Of a stretch of DNA of 64,000 bases, positions 50,113-58,642 are shown piece by piece (positions within the stretch are counted from its first letter, which is position 1; each line of letters begins with the position of its first letter). Under the pieces are notes generated by a model. That model worked only from the letters and a program-made list of their open reading frames with translations, did no database searches and was not told the DNA's origin. This DNA comes from Blautia hominis. Its GTDB lineage: Bacteria > Bacillota > Clostridia > Lachnospirales > Lachnospiraceae. Where the stretch lies: NCBI GenBank assembly GCA_002270465.1, contig NQOF01000009.1:62001-126000 (forward strand). Direction: 5' to 3'. The translations under genes and the position numbers were made by a program.

Positions 50113-51087
50113 ATGGATATAAATTTACAACAAGCTTTTGATTTATTTATATTTGACCGGGAAACATATTGCAACGCAAAGACCGTTAAAAATTATAAAA
50201 ATACTCTCTCTTACTTTTTTGATTATATGAAAGAAACTTATCATTGCGAAATATGTGATATTAAATTATCAGATGTCACTTTGATGGATCTAAAGGGTTA
50301 TGTAATCATGCTTCGCAAGAGGGATAAACTGTCAAGTCATCCTTACAAACCTACGGAGCATAAGCCCATAACAAATACTTCCATCCGAACGTATTCCATT
50401 GATCTGAGGACTTTTTTTAATTTCCTTTACGATAATGACTATATGGAAAATAATCTGATGAAAAAATTCAAGCTCATAAAGAGAGAAACTAAATTGGTAC
50501 TCCCGCTATTTGCGGATGAGGTAAAGGAAATTGACACTTTGTTTAACTTAAAAACCTGTAGCGGATTAAGAAATTACTGCATGGTACATTTGATGCTGGA
50601 CGAGGGTTTACGATCTGGGGATGTTTGCAACCTTCGTATTCATAATATTAATTTTCAACAGAATCATATCTTAATTTTTGACGGAAAAGGAAATAAGGAT
50701 AGGATAGTTCCCCTTGCCAGCGGATTAAAAAAGCACCTGCATCAGTATGCTACAATTTATCGTCCGTATACGGAACACGATTATATGTTCTGTTCCGCTG
50801 ACGGTTCTCATTCTCCGGTAACTGAGAATACTATCAAATGTTTATTTGCCCGCATACGCAAAAAGACAGAGATTACAAGGCTAAAACCGCATTTATTAAG
50901 ACATATTTTTGCTACGTCGTTTATCCTTGGCGGCGGCGATCTGGAATCATTAAGGATATATCTGGGACATACCAGTTATGACACAACACAGAATTATTTA
51001 CACCTGGCGAATACATATAACCGAATGGGATCTGATGTTTATCGCCTGGATAAAATATTTTTCAAGACTTATTATAGTGTATCATAG
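50113..51087 (+). CDS. Tyrosine recombinase (phage integrase)
   Basis: A 324-residue integrase. The N-terminal SAM-like core-binding domain begins QAFDLFIFDRETYCNAKTVKNYKNTLSYFFDYM. The catalytic set is R in LDEGLRSGDVCNL near residue 175, KGNKDRIVPL, HLLRHIFATSF (HxxR) near 262, LGHTSYDTTQNYLH (His and nucleophile Tyr) near 290. It ends 83 bases from the right attachment core. It should recombine phage attP with the tRNA-Arg site. Filamentous phages more often use host XerCD, so an own integrase is noteworthy. Confidence 0.95.
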   Translation: MDINLQQAFDLFIFDRETYCNAKTVKNYKNTLSYFFDYMKETYHCEICDIKLSDVTLMDLKGYVIMLRKRDKLSSHPYKPTEHKPITNTSIRTYSIDLRTFFNFLYDNDYMENNLMKKFKLIKRETKLVLPLFADEVKEIDTLFNLKTCSGLRNYCMVHLMLDEGLRSGDVCNLRIHNINFQQNHILIFDGKGNKDRIVPLASGLKKHLHQYATIYRPYTEHDYMFCSADGSHSPVTENTIKCLFARIRKKTEITRLKPHLLRHIFATSFILGGGDLESLRIYLGHTSYDTTQNYLHLANTYNRMGSDVYRLDKIFFKTYYSVS

Positions 51088-51134
51088 TCAAACACACGTA
51101 AATGACCAGAGTGTTACTTTCCGGAAAATAAAAC

Positions 51135-51169
51135 AAAGCCCTGTCTGCATCCTTGCAAACAGGGCTTTT
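51135..51169. terminator. Terminator next to the right attachment site
   Basis: AAAGCCCTGT (51135-51144) pairs with ACAGGGCTTT (51159-51168), with A/T runs on both sides. It now ends both the integrase and the minus-strand tRNA-Arg, replacing the host terminator left at 41521. Confidence 0.85.
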
Positions 51170-51170
51170 G

Positions 51171-51213
51171 ACGTGCGCGAGAAGATTCGAACTCCCGACC
51201 TTCTGGTCCGTAG
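51171..51213. other. attR: 43-bp core inside tRNA-Arg
   Basis: Identical to 41557-41599. The phage copy restores the 3' part of the tRNA gene, so the tRNA stays functional after integration. Confidence 0.95.
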
Positions 51214-51245
51214 CCAGACGCTCTATCCAGCTGAGCTACGCGCAC
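51172..51245 (-). tRNA. tRNA-Arg (anticodon ACG), phage integration target
   Basis: A 74-nt minus-strand cloverleaf. The acceptor GTGCGCG pairs with CGCGCAC, and the D arm is GCTC...GAGC. The anticodon stem TCTGG/CCAGA encloses loop CTACGGA. The T arm is GGGAG-TTCGAAT-CTTCT (with a G-T pair) and the discriminator is G. The core ends at the anticodon loop. Confidence 0.96.
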
Positions 51246-51345
51246 ATCCAATCATTGGATAGATATTAATTTGTTATTGCCTTAGCAACGAAATTTATTA
51301 TATCTTATGGTACGAAAAATGTCAATAGGTTTTTTAAAACTTTTT

Positions 51346-51478
51346 GTAACTATACAGTAGGTCTGCGCATTTACTGCGCCGACCGTAAAAAAACCTTGAG
51401 CTGCAAGCAAAAATCCCATCGCCCAAGGCGATTCTGCATGGATTTTTGCCCGTAACTGGGAAGGTACTGAACAGTTAC
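51346..51478. mobile_element. Miniature inverted-repeat element, type A copy 2
   Basis: A 133-bp element from GTAACTATACAGTAG to CTGAACAGTTAC, flanked by the exact 8-bp repeat aacttttt (51338-51345 and 51479-51486). It shares the AAAAATCC...GGATTTTT centre with the copy at 476 but is inverted relative to it. It lies between tRNA-Arg and the ABC-class ATPase gene. Confidence 0.92.
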
Positions 51479-51571
51479 AACTTTTTTATCCTCTATACTT
51501 GCCATTTTTCGGCGAATTGTTTATAGTAAAAGATAAGCGCAATTTACCTATTATAAAGGAGTTACAATATT

Positions 51572-53317
51572 ATGAGAGCATCATCAGATTTGAAGACCAT
51601 GCTGGCCTCCATCCACCGGAAAAGTTATCCTGCCTACAAGGATCTGCGGGGTGTCTACGCTTTTGGTGACTATACATTATCCATTGACCATGTGCAGGGC
51701 GACCCTTTTGCGGCTCCCTCCAGCCTGAGTATCCGGATCCCTCTTTTGACGGCGGGATTTCCGTCCCAATACTACAAGGAAAAACATACCCGGATCGCTC
51801 TTCAGGACTATCTGAACAGACAGTTTGAACAACAGGTGTATCATTTCAGCTTCAAGGCCAAAGGTTCCGGGAAAAGCGGGCTTATCTCTGTCAGCCGCTG
51901 CGGACAGGAAATCCTGGACCGCACTGCCTGTGAAATCACGGACAGGGATCTGACTGCCCGCTTTACCGTAGGTTTCCCTGCAAACGGCAGGACCATCAAT
52001 GCTCCTGAGCTGGAAAAAATCCTGTTTGAATTTCTGCCGGTATGTGTGCGGAAATCCTTCCTGTATAAAAACCAGAATGCCAAAGCTGTGGAAAATGTGT
52101 TCTTTTTGGCAGAAGACCAGCAATTCATCAGAGAAGAGCTGAAAAACCGAAATCTGGCCGCTTTCGTGGCGGACGGCGCCATCCTTCCCAGACAGAGCGG
52201 CGTATCGGACAAGCCGCTTTCAGACTGCGTCCCCTTCTCCTCCCCGGATTCCATGCGCACAGAGCTTCACCTTCCCCATAAGGGTAAAATCACCGGCATG
52301 GGCATTCCTGTGGGCATTACCCTGATTGTGGGCGGCGGCTACCACGGAAAATCCACTCTTCTGAACGCCTTGGAATCCGGTGTGTACAATCACATTGCAG
52401 GGGACGGCAGAGAGTACGTCATTGCAGATGACACGGCAGTGAAGCTGCGCTCCGAGGACGGACGTTTTGTAAAAGATGTGGACATCTCCATGTTCATCAA
52501 TGACCTTCCCAACAAGAAGGATACCCACTGCTTCTCCACACCGGATGCCAGCGGAAGCACCTCCCAGGCTGCCGCCATAGTGGAGAGCATGGAAGCAGGT
52601 TCCCATCTGTTTTTCATAGATGAAGATACCTCTGCCACCAACTTCATGGTGCGTGATACCTTCATGCAGCATGTGATCAGCCGGCACAAGGAACCTATCA
52701 CTCCATTTTTAGAGCGCGCCAGAGATTTGTACACCAAAGCGGGGATCTCCACCATCCTGGTTGCAGGCAGCAGCGGCGCTTTCTTCCACATTGCAGACAC
52801 GATCATCCAGATGGACTGCTACCGCCCGGTGGATATCACTGAATCTGTAAAAAAGCTCTGCAAAGACTTTCCTCTTCCCCCTGCAGACACCCCTGCCTTC
52901 CTCCTGCCCGAAAGCCGCAGGATCATGACCACACCGGATTTTCGTGATTCCTCCCCCCGCCACCGGGGACGCGGGCCGAAAGACAGCGGAAACGGCGCCA
53001 GGGAAGAACGGAGTTTAAAGACCAAAACACATGACCGCTACACCTTTTCCATCGGTAAGGAATCTGTAGACCTGCGGTATGTGGAACAGCTCACAGACTA
53101 CGAGCAGACGGCAGCGCTTGCCGCCATCCTGCGCTATGCCTGTGAAAACCTGATAGACGGAAAAAGGACTTTAGACCAGATTGTCAGGCTGCTCCTGCAC
53201 CAGCTTGGGACAAAAGGCCTCTCCTCTGTCTGCGGGACTTCCTACACCCCGTGCGGACTGGCTATGCCCAGGGCTCAGGAGATATACGCCTGCTTTAATC
53301 GTTTCAGAAGACAGTAA
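51572..53317 (+). CDS. Predicted ABC-class ATPase (COG3044 type)
   Basis: A 581-residue protein of an uncharacterised ATPase family. It contains the Walker A motif LIVGGGYHGKSTLLNAL near residue 255, and FFIDEDTSATNFMVRD (Walker B-like) near 350. HVISRHKEPITPFLERARDLY comes next, and STILVAGSSGAFFHIADTII lies near 400. A charged, variable linker (SPRHRGRGPKDSGNGAREE) follows, then a helical C-terminus. No membrane segments or transporter partners lie nearby. Family members are widespread but functionally unknown. AAAGGAG is 11 bases upstream of the ATG. Confidence 0.85.
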   Translation: MRASSDLKTMLASIHRKSYPAYKDLRGVYAFGDYTLSIDHVQGDPFAAPSSLSIRIPLLTAGFPSQYYKEKHTRIALQDYLNRQFEQQVYHFSFKAKGSGKSGLISVSRCGQEILDRTACEITDRDLTARFTVGFPANGRTINAPELEKILFEFLPVCVRKSFLYKNQNAKAVENVFFLAEDQQFIREELKNRNLAAFVADGAILPRQSGVSDKPLSDCVPFSSPDSMRTELHLPHKGKITGMGIPVGITLIVGGGYHGKSTLLNALESGVYNHIAGDGREYVIADDTAVKLRSEDGRFVKDVDISMFINDLPNKKDTHCFSTPDASGSTSQAAAIVESMEAGSHLFFIDEDTSATNFMVRDTFMQHVISRHKEPITPFLERARDLYTKAGISTILVAGSSGAFFHIADTIIQMDCYRPVDITESVKKLCKDFPLPPADTPAFLLPESRRIMTTPDFRDSSPRHRGRGPKDSGNGAREERSLKTKTHDRYTFSIGKESVDLRYVEQLTDYEQTAALAAILRYACENLIDGKRTLDQIVRLLLHQLGTKGLSSVCGTSYTPCGLAMPRAQEIYACFNRFRRQ

Positions 53318-53338
53318 AACACAAAAAACTTTATAAAA

Positions 53339-53354
53339 CGTGAGAATCATCACG
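53339..53354. promoter_or_regulatory. CRP/FNR-type palindrome upstream of asrABC
   Basis: CGTGA-GAATCA-TCACG is a 16-bp palindrome with the half-site length and spacing of CRP/FNR-family sites (TGTGA-N6-TCACA). It lies about 140 bases upstream of asrA and before the structured leader. A redox or sulfite-responsive Crp/Fnr regulator is plausible; none is encoded in the window. Confidence 0.5.
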
Positions 53355-53367
53355 GCATTTTAAAAAT

Positions 53368-53459
53368 ACTGCGGCTATACTTATCTGCATAAGCATTGGA
53401 AACCGAACGGTCATACCTTACGTTCCATTGCAGCCAAATAAGTGAAGCCGCAGTTTTTT
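53368..53459 (+). ncRNA. Structured asrABC leader with long-loop terminator
   Basis: ACTGCGGCT (53368-53376) pairs with AGCCGCAGT (53446-53454), followed by TTTTTT. The 70-base loop holds a CTTAT-CTGC-ATAAG hairpin and a GCATTGGAA/TTCCATTGC stem with one mismatch. A terminator with a structured internal domain upstream of a ribosome binding site looks like an attenuator or riboswitch, but it matches no class I know. It contains no T-box sequence and no leader peptide that I can support. Confidence 0.5.
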
Positions 53460-53493
53460 GCGTTCTCACACCATTTATGAAAGAGGTGAAATT

Positions 53494-54507
53494 ATGGGTT
53501 ATTGTTACAAGACGCAGGATTTACGGCAAGTCTTTTCTGCTCTTACCGAAACTTATGACCTTTACGCTCCCAAACATTTTCCGAAAAAGGGAGCCTTTTC
53601 CGACACGGATCTGATCCACTATGACAGGATCACATCCCCTGAAGAGATCGTACTTGACAGGAAATCACGCTTCTCCCCCAAGGAGGTGCTGCTGCCCATT
53701 TCCCAGACCTTATTTTATTTCACAGAGGATAAGGTAACGGAACCAAATCCCCCTAAAAAGGACGCCATTATCTTCCTGAGAAGCTGCGACCTTCACGCGA
53801 TCCGCCGTCTGGACTACATGTATCTGGAAAACGGCCCCGAAGATTCCTACTACAGACAGCTTCGTGACCATGTAAGATTCGCGCTCCTTGGCTGTTCCTC
53901 CTGCTTTGACTCCTGCTTCTGCGTGGATATGGGGACAAATAAAAACTCTGATTATGATTTCAGCCTGGATTTTGCGGACGAAACCTGGAAAATAGATGTA
54001 AAATGGGAAGAACAGAAAGAACTCTTCCAAAAATATGCGGTTTCTGAAGAAGCCGTCTCCCCCTCTTTTGTGACAGAGACAAAGACCCGCGTACATATTC
54101 CCGAAAATCTCACCGCCAAAGCAGCCAAAAGCTCCATTTGGAAAGAATATGACAGCCGCTGCATAAACTGCGGACGCTGTAATCTCTCATGTCCAACCTG
54201 CACCTGCTTCACCATGCAGGATCTGTTCTATACAGATAACGGCAAGGTGGGCGAACGACGCAGAGTGTGGGCCTCCTGTATGGTGGATGGCTACACCGAT
54301 GTGGCAGGCGGAGGAAGTTACCGCAAAACCAACGGGGAACGTATGCGCTTTAAAGTCATGCATAAGGCACTGGATTTCAAACAGAGAGCCGGCTATCAGA
54401 TGTGTGTGGGCTGCGGACGCTGTGACGATGTCTGTCCGGAGTACATTTCCTTCTCAAACTGTCTGAACCGTCTTTCTGATGCCATGAAGGAGGTGGAAGA
54501 TTTATGA
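53494..54507 (+). CDS. asrA: Anaerobic sulfite reductase subunit A
   Basis: A 337-residue electron-transfer subunit. Two C-terminal [4Fe-4S] motifs are visible: RCINCGRCNLSCPTCTCF near residue 225 and CVGCGRCDDVCPEY near 305. Conserved Cys residues also occur in LGCSSCFDSCFCVDMG near 135. In Clostridium and Salmonella, AsrABC reduces sulfite to sulfide with NADH. The ATG at 53494 follows AAAGAGGTG by 6 bases; the open frame upstream to 53458 has no ribosome binding site. The asrB start overlaps its stop (ATGA). Confidence 0.96.
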   Translation: MGYCYKTQDLRQVFSALTETYDLYAPKHFPKKGAFSDTDLIHYDRITSPEEIVLDRKSRFSPKEVLLPISQTLFYFTEDKVTEPNPPKKDAIIFLRSCDLHAIRRLDYMYLENGPEDSYYRQLRDHVRFALLGCSSCFDSCFCVDMGTNKNSDYDFSLDFADETWKIDVKWEEQKELFQKYAVSEEAVSPSFVTETKTRVHIPENLTAKAAKSSIWKEYDSRCINCGRCNLSCPTCTCFTMQDLFYTDNGKVGERRRVWASCMVDGYTDVAGGGSYRKTNGERMRFKVMHKALDFKQRAGYQMCVGCGRCDDVCPEYISFSNCLNRLSDAMKEVEDL

Positions 54508-55298
54508 TAAAAAATGAATATATCCCTTTTCGCTCTGAGATCAAAGAAGTGATCCGTCACACAGACATAGAGTACACCTTCCGCATGGAATACACCGGCG
54601 ATGTAAGACCCGGCCAGTTCTTTGAGGTATCCATCCCCAAATACGGCGAGGCTCCCATCTCTGTCAGCGGCATAGGGGACGGCTTTGTGGATCTGACCAT
54701 ACGCCGTGTGGGTAAAGTCACAAATGAAGTATTTGAACAATATGAAGGGGACACCCTGCTCCTGCGTGGTCCTTACGGAAATGGATTCGACCTGGAAATT
54801 TATAAGAATAAAGAGCTTGTCATCGTAGCAGGCGGTACCGGTGTGTCCCCGGTACGCGGCGTGATCGATCATTTTGCCCACAATCCCCAGACAGCAAAAA
54901 GTGTCACAGTCATTGCCGGTTTCAAATCCCCACACGACATTTTGTTCCGCCGGGATCTGAAGCTCTGGGAAGAAAATCTGAACCTGATTCTCACGGTTGA
55001 CAGCCGGGAGGGTGATGAATCCTACAGAGAAGGGCTGGTAACTGCCTATATCCCTGACCTGGAGTTCCGGAATATGGAGGACGCCTGTGCCATTGTAGTA
55101 GGCCCGCCTGCCATGATGCGTTTTTCCACCATGGCGCTTATGGACCGGGGATTAAAAGAAGAACAGATCTGGATCTCCCAGGAGCGCAAAATGTGCTGCG
55201 GCCTTGGAAAATGCGGCCACTGTAAGATCAATGATGTCTATGTATGTCTGGACGGTCCTGTCTTTAACTTTACCAAGGGCCGCCAGCTGTTGGATTAG
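54504..55298 (+). CDS. asrB: Anaerobic sulfite reductase subunit B
   Basis: A 264-residue flavin reductase-like subunit. The FAD domain (residues 1-95) includes FFEVSIPKYGEAPISVSG. The NAD domain begins LVIVAGGTGVSPVRGVID. A C-terminal [2Fe-2S] site (MCCGLGKCGHCKINDVYVCLDGPVF) resembles dihydroorotate dehydrogenase electron-transfer subunits. It takes electrons from NADH and passes them through AsrA to AsrC. GGAGGTGG lies within the end of asrA. Confidence 0.96.
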   Translation: MIKNEYIPFRSEIKEVIRHTDIEYTFRMEYTGDVRPGQFFEVSIPKYGEAPISVSGIGDGFVDLTIRRVGKVTNEVFEQYEGDTLLLRGPYGNGFDLEIYKNKELVIVAGGTGVSPVRGVIDHFAHNPQTAKSVTVIAGFKSPHDILFRRDLKLWEENLNLILTVDSREGDESYREGLVTAYIPDLEFRNMEDACAIVVGPPAMMRFSTMALMDRGLKEEQIWISQERKMCCGLGKCGHCKINDVYVCLDGPVFNFTKGRQLLD

Positions 55299-55310
55299 GA
55301 GGTGCAGGGA

Positions 55311-56279
55311 ATGGATGTCAATACAAAGGCTTTAAAGAAAAATGCATTCCGCGTCACAAAAGAGCGCGGCAAAACAGCCTCCCGTGTCCGTGTGCCGGGC
55401 GGCCATATGGATGCCTGTTATCTGTCCATGATACAGGATATCGCAGAGAAGTACGGCAACGGAACGGTACACATTACCAACCGGCAGGGATTTGAGATCC
55501 CCGGCATAGACTATGCGGATATGCCCAAAGTCAATGAGATGCTTCAGCCCATTATAGAAGGGCTGGACATCAACCAGACTGACCCAGGCACAGGTTATCC
55601 TGCCTCCGGCACCAGAAATGTAAGTGCCTGCATTGGAAACCGTGTATGTCCTTACGCCTGCTACGACACCACCGCATTTGCACAGCGGATTGAAAAGGCC
55701 ATCTTCCCCAATGATCTGCATTTCAAGATCGCTCTCACCGGATGTCCCAATGACTGCGCCAAGGTCCGCATGCACGATTTCGGCATCATGGGCATGACGC
55801 TTCCCCGCCTGGACCCTGATCGGTGTGTAAACTGTGGTGCCTGCGTGAAATACTGCCGCCGCAAATCCGTGGAGGCTCTGGAGACCGTAAACTACCGCCC
55901 AAAGAGAAACGAAGAAAAATGTATCGGCTGCGGCGAATGTGTCCTGAACTGCCCTGCTTCCGCATGGACCAGGGACGAAAAGAAATATTACCGCCTCACA
56001 CTTCTCGGACGAACCGGAAAGAGAAACCCGCGTCTGGGCGAAGACTTCATCAAATGGGCGGATGAGGACAGTATAATTAAGATCATCCTGAATACCTACA
56101 AATACGTGGAACACTATATCGACCGCTCCGCACCGGGCGGCAAGGAACACATTGGCTATATTGTGGACCGCACCGGATTTGAGGAGTTTAAAAAATGGGC
56201 GCTTGACGGCGTGGAACTGCCGGAAATCGCAGAGGTCACCACACCTATGTATTGGAAAGGCGTCCACTATACAAAATAA
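55311..56279 (+). CDS. asrC: Anaerobic sulfite reductase subunit C (siroheme)
   Basis: A 322-residue catalytic subunit. The siroheme/[4Fe-4S] ligands appear as NVSACIGNRVCPYACYD near residue 110 and LTGCPNDCAKVRMHDFG near 148. Two ferredoxin motifs follow: CVNCGACVKYCRR and CIGCGECVLNCP. It reduces sulfite to sulfide by six electrons. Start 55311 follows GGAGGTGCAGGG; an ATG nine bases upstream lies too close to the ribosome binding site. A terminator follows about 70 bases after its stop. Confidence 0.96.
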   Translation: MDVNTKALKKNAFRVTKERGKTASRVRVPGGHMDACYLSMIQDIAEKYGNGTVHITNRQGFEIPGIDYADMPKVNEMLQPIIEGLDINQTDPGTGYPASGTRNVSACIGNRVCPYACYDTTAFAQRIEKAIFPNDLHFKIALTGCPNDCAKVRMHDFGIMGMTLPRLDPDRCVNCGACVKYCRRKSVEALETVNYRPKRNEEKCIGCGECVLNCPASAWTRDEKKYYRLTLLGRTGKRNPRLGEDFIKWADEDSIIKIILNTYKYVEHYIDRSAPGGKEHIGYIVDRTGFEEFKKWALDGVELPEIAEVTTPMYWKGVHYTK

Positions 56280-56351
56280 CATCCTGCACGGCATAAACCG
56301 GGAGGCAGACAACAGTAAGTCTCTTTGCAAAGCTCCTGTTGTCAGAAAAAG

Positions 56352-56394
56352 AAACAGCACAGTGAATCGCCTCCGCAGTTCTCTGTGCTGTTTT
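56352..56394. terminator. Bidirectional terminator after asrC
   Basis: AAACAGCACAG (56352-56362) pairs with CTGTGCTGTTT (56383-56393), with A and T runs. It separates asrC from the convergent aldo-keto reductase. Confidence 0.85.
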
Positions 56395-56402
56395 CTATGC
56401 TT

Positions 56403-57416
56403 CTATTTTGTAATGTTTCCGTCCATATCCCACAGATCTTCCCATCCCTTTGCACCGGCCCAGAGAAATACCTGGCCTTTTACCAAACGGCAGTTCTTGT
56501 CGGCAAGACGGATCTTCTCCATCTCCTCATCTGTGAGCGGGTCCTCAGTGATGCATTTCAGATTGCTGATATACTGGGGTTCCTTCACAGAGAAGGGGAT
56601 TGGCACCTGTCCCCGCTGCACAGCCCATTTCAGGCACACGACTGCCGGGTGTATCCCGTGTGCTTCCGCGATCTCCAGGATTTCCGGCATCTGGGTATCC
56701 GCAACATCCTCAGAGGTCCTGTCACGCTCCGGGCGTGAAGGGGAGCCAATGGGACAGTAGCCGATTGGCACGATATTGTGTTTTTGCACGTAATCAAACA
56801 ATTCCGGCTGCTGAAAGCCCGGATGAAGCTCCATCTCAATGGCTGCAGGCTGGATCTTGCAGAGGGGAAGCACTGCTTCCAGCTTCGGTATGGTCATATT
56901 AGACATGCCGATGTGGCGCACAAGCCCCTCCTCCAAAAGCTGCTCGCACTGTCTCCACACACCCATGAACTCCTCTATGGAAAAGGGTTTGGAATCCGGG
57001 TTCCTGGAATCCCCGTCACACCCCGGTGCATGATAATTGGGAAACGGCCAGTGTACAAAGTACAGATCCAGATAGGAAAGACCCAGATCCGCAAGGCTCT
57101 GCTTACAGGATGCTATGACCTCCCCATCCCCGTGCATGTCATTCCACACTTTTCCGGTGATAAACAGTTCCTCTCTCTTTACAACCTGATCTTCAAAGAG
57201 CCTCCCAAGGACAGCGCCGATTTCTTTCTCGTTCTGGTAAACGGAAGCGCAGTCTATGAGGCGGTATCCGCTTTCGACGGCACCATATACGGCGTCAGAT
57301 ACTTGCTTTGCAGAATATTTATCAGAGCCAAAGGTACCGATACCCATAGCGGGCATTCTGGCTCCTGTATATAAAGTTTTGTATGGCACTATTGCCGGGT
57401 CTACTCCTTTTGCCAT
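56403..57416 (-). CDS. Aldo-keto reductase
   Basis: A 337-residue NAD(P)H-dependent reductase. Catalytic residues of the fold are visible: GYRLIDCASVYQNEKEIG (Asp and Tyr near 60), LFITGKVWNDMHGD (Lys), and LYFVHWPFPNYHAPG (His near 125). The nucleotide-binding segment IGYCPIGSPSRPER precedes the PIPFSVKEPQYI region. A sugar or polyol aldehyde substrate is likely in this operon. The ATG at 57416 follows AAAGGTAGG; it lies 7 bases after the alcohol dehydrogenase stop. Confidence 0.9.
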   Translation of the reverse strand: MAKGVDPAIVPYKTLYTGARMPAMGIGTFGSDKYSAKQVSDAVYGAVESGYRLIDCASVYQNEKEIGAVLGRLFEDQVVKREELFITGKVWNDMHGDGEVIASCKQSLADLGLSYLDLYFVHWPFPNYHAPGCDGDSRNPDSKPFSIEEFMGVWRQCEQLLEEGLVRHIGMSNMTIPKLEAVLPLCKIQPAAIEMELHPGFQQPELFDYVQKHNIVPIGYCPIGSPSRPERDRTSEDVADTQMPEILEIAEAHGIHPAVVCLKWAVQRGQVPIPFSVKEPQYISNLKCITEDPLTDEEMEKIRLADKNCRLVKGQVFLWAGAKGWEDLWDMDGNITK

Positions 57417-57423
57417 AATAAAC

Positions 57424-58506
57424 CTACCTTTCATCCTGGTCGCCGAAAATAACCGCAACCTTGCCGCACTGTCCGCCTGCCATCAGCTTATAAGCCTCCC
57501 CGGCTCTCTCAATGGAAAATTCATCTGTGATCAGGTCCTCCGGATGGATATTCCAGCGCACCAGACGCTCCACCAGTTCTTCCATCCTCCACAGACTTGT
57601 CACCCAGGAACCGTAAATGGTCTTCTGTCCGTGTATAATATCCGGGCTGGGATTGAAGGTACAAGTTCCGCCCTCTCCCACAAATGCAATTTTGCCCCAC
57701 TCTCTTGTGGCACGGATGGCAAGCTGACGGCCTGCATCATTGGCGCTGGCATCAATGGCCCGCTCCACGCCATGGCCTCCGGTCACTTCCAGAATCTCAT
57801 CCAGGGTGTTCTCGCCTGGTTTAAATACATGGTCCACAAGCCCCAATTTTTTAGCCAGATCAATGCGGTACTCATTCATTTCCACGCCGATCAATTTATT
57901 CGCCCCCAGCGCTTTGGCAAGCATAAGGGCCGCCAGTCCTACCGGGCCAAGCCCTGTGACCAAAACCGCATCATTTCCGCTGATACCGATCTTTTCAATG
58001 GCCTCATAAACCGTACCGAATCCGCAGGCCACCTGTGCACCGTCCTTGTATGTAAGCTCATCCGGAAGTGCGATCAGGTCTTTCTCCTCTGCCAGTATGT
58101 ACGGAGCCATGCCGCCGTTTCTCTGCCAGCCGTATGCCTGGCGGAATCTGCTTTTACAGGAGATATAATATCCTCTGCGGCAGTCATTGCACACTCCGCA
58201 CCCTGAAATGTGATACACGATCACTCTGTCGCCTTTTTTGAATCTGCGGAGGCCTTCGCCTTCCTCCACGATCACACCGCAGGGTTCATGGCCTGCCACC
58301 ATGCCCGGAATATATCCCTCAGGTCCTTTTCCCACGTGTTCCCTGTAAATGCAGCGGATGTCACTGCCGCAGATCGTAGTTGCCTTTGTCTGGATCAGCA
58401 CCTGTCCATGGCCCGGTTTCGGCACATCAAACTCTTTCATTTCAACCGAGCTGTTCCCCGGAAGTATCGCACCTGCCATTTTTTTCGGAAGCATTTTCAC
58501 TGCCAT
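57424..58506 (-). CDS. Zinc-dependent medium-chain alcohol dehydrogenase
   Basis: A 360-residue oxidoreductase. Catalytic zinc residues are in ATTICGSDIRC and MVAGHEPCGVIVE. The structural zinc cysteines are in HISGCGVCNDCRRGYYISC. The NAD domain shows VLVTGLGPVGLAALMLAKALG, followed by an acidic GVEMNEYR, suggesting NAD preference. Related enzymes oxidise polyols or threonine. It precedes the aldo-keto reductase in one operon and follows the rhamnosidase. GGGAGGATAACGATT supplies the ribosome binding site. Confidence 0.93.
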   Translation of the reverse strand: MAVKMLPKKMAGAILPGNSSVEMKEFDVPKPGHGQVLIQTKATTICGSDIRCIYREHVGKGPEGYIPGMVAGHEPCGVIVEEGEGLRRFKKGDRVIVYHISGCGVCNDCRRGYYISCKSRFRQAYGWQRNGGMAPYILAEEKDLIALPDELTYKDGAQVACGFGTVYEAIEKIGISGNDAVLVTGLGPVGLAALMLAKALGANKLIGVEMNEYRIDLAKKLGLVDHVFKPGENTLDEILEVTGGHGVERAIDASANDAGRQLAIRATREWGKIAFVGEGGTCTFNPSPDIIHGQKTIYGSWVTSLWRMEELVERLVRWNIHPEDLITDEFSIERAGEAYKLMAGGQCGKVAVIFGDQDER

Positions 58507-58642
58507 AATCGTTATCCTCCCAATCCTTCAATTCCAGCGTTTTCTGCTGTTTTTTATTTGTCCTTATTATACCATTCTGTCTGCAGGTTATTAGAGATAT
58601 CTGCGACACCTTGAAATCTATCATGTCGTGTTTTCGTATATT

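Larger units (their letters stand above)
41557..51213. mobile_element. Integrated filamentous phage (inovirus) in tRNA-Arg
   Basis: A 43-bp perfect direct repeat (41557-41599 and 51171-51213), the 3' part of tRNA-Arg, bounds a block that is more AT-rich than its surroundings. Core-to-core length is 9614 bp. It encodes an XRE repressor, small proteins, a 52-aa coat-like protein, a signal-peptide minor coat protein, a pVI-like protein, a Zot-domain ATPase, a Rep protein and a tyrosine recombinase. The order from the candidate pV to Zot matches V-VII/IX-VIII-III-VI-I of Ff phages. No secretin (pIV) is present, which fits a single-membrane host. All main genes look intact, so the element may be active. 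Confidence 0.93.

Noticed and set aside
53368-53459. T-box or SAM riboswitch upstream of asrA
   Set aside because: The T-box TGGNACC-type sequence and SAM-class core are absent; only an unassigned structured terminator remains.
55332-56360. Minus-strand 342-codon frame opposite asrC
   Set aside because: asrC is unmistakable on the other strand; the antisense frame has no motif and no ribosome binding site.
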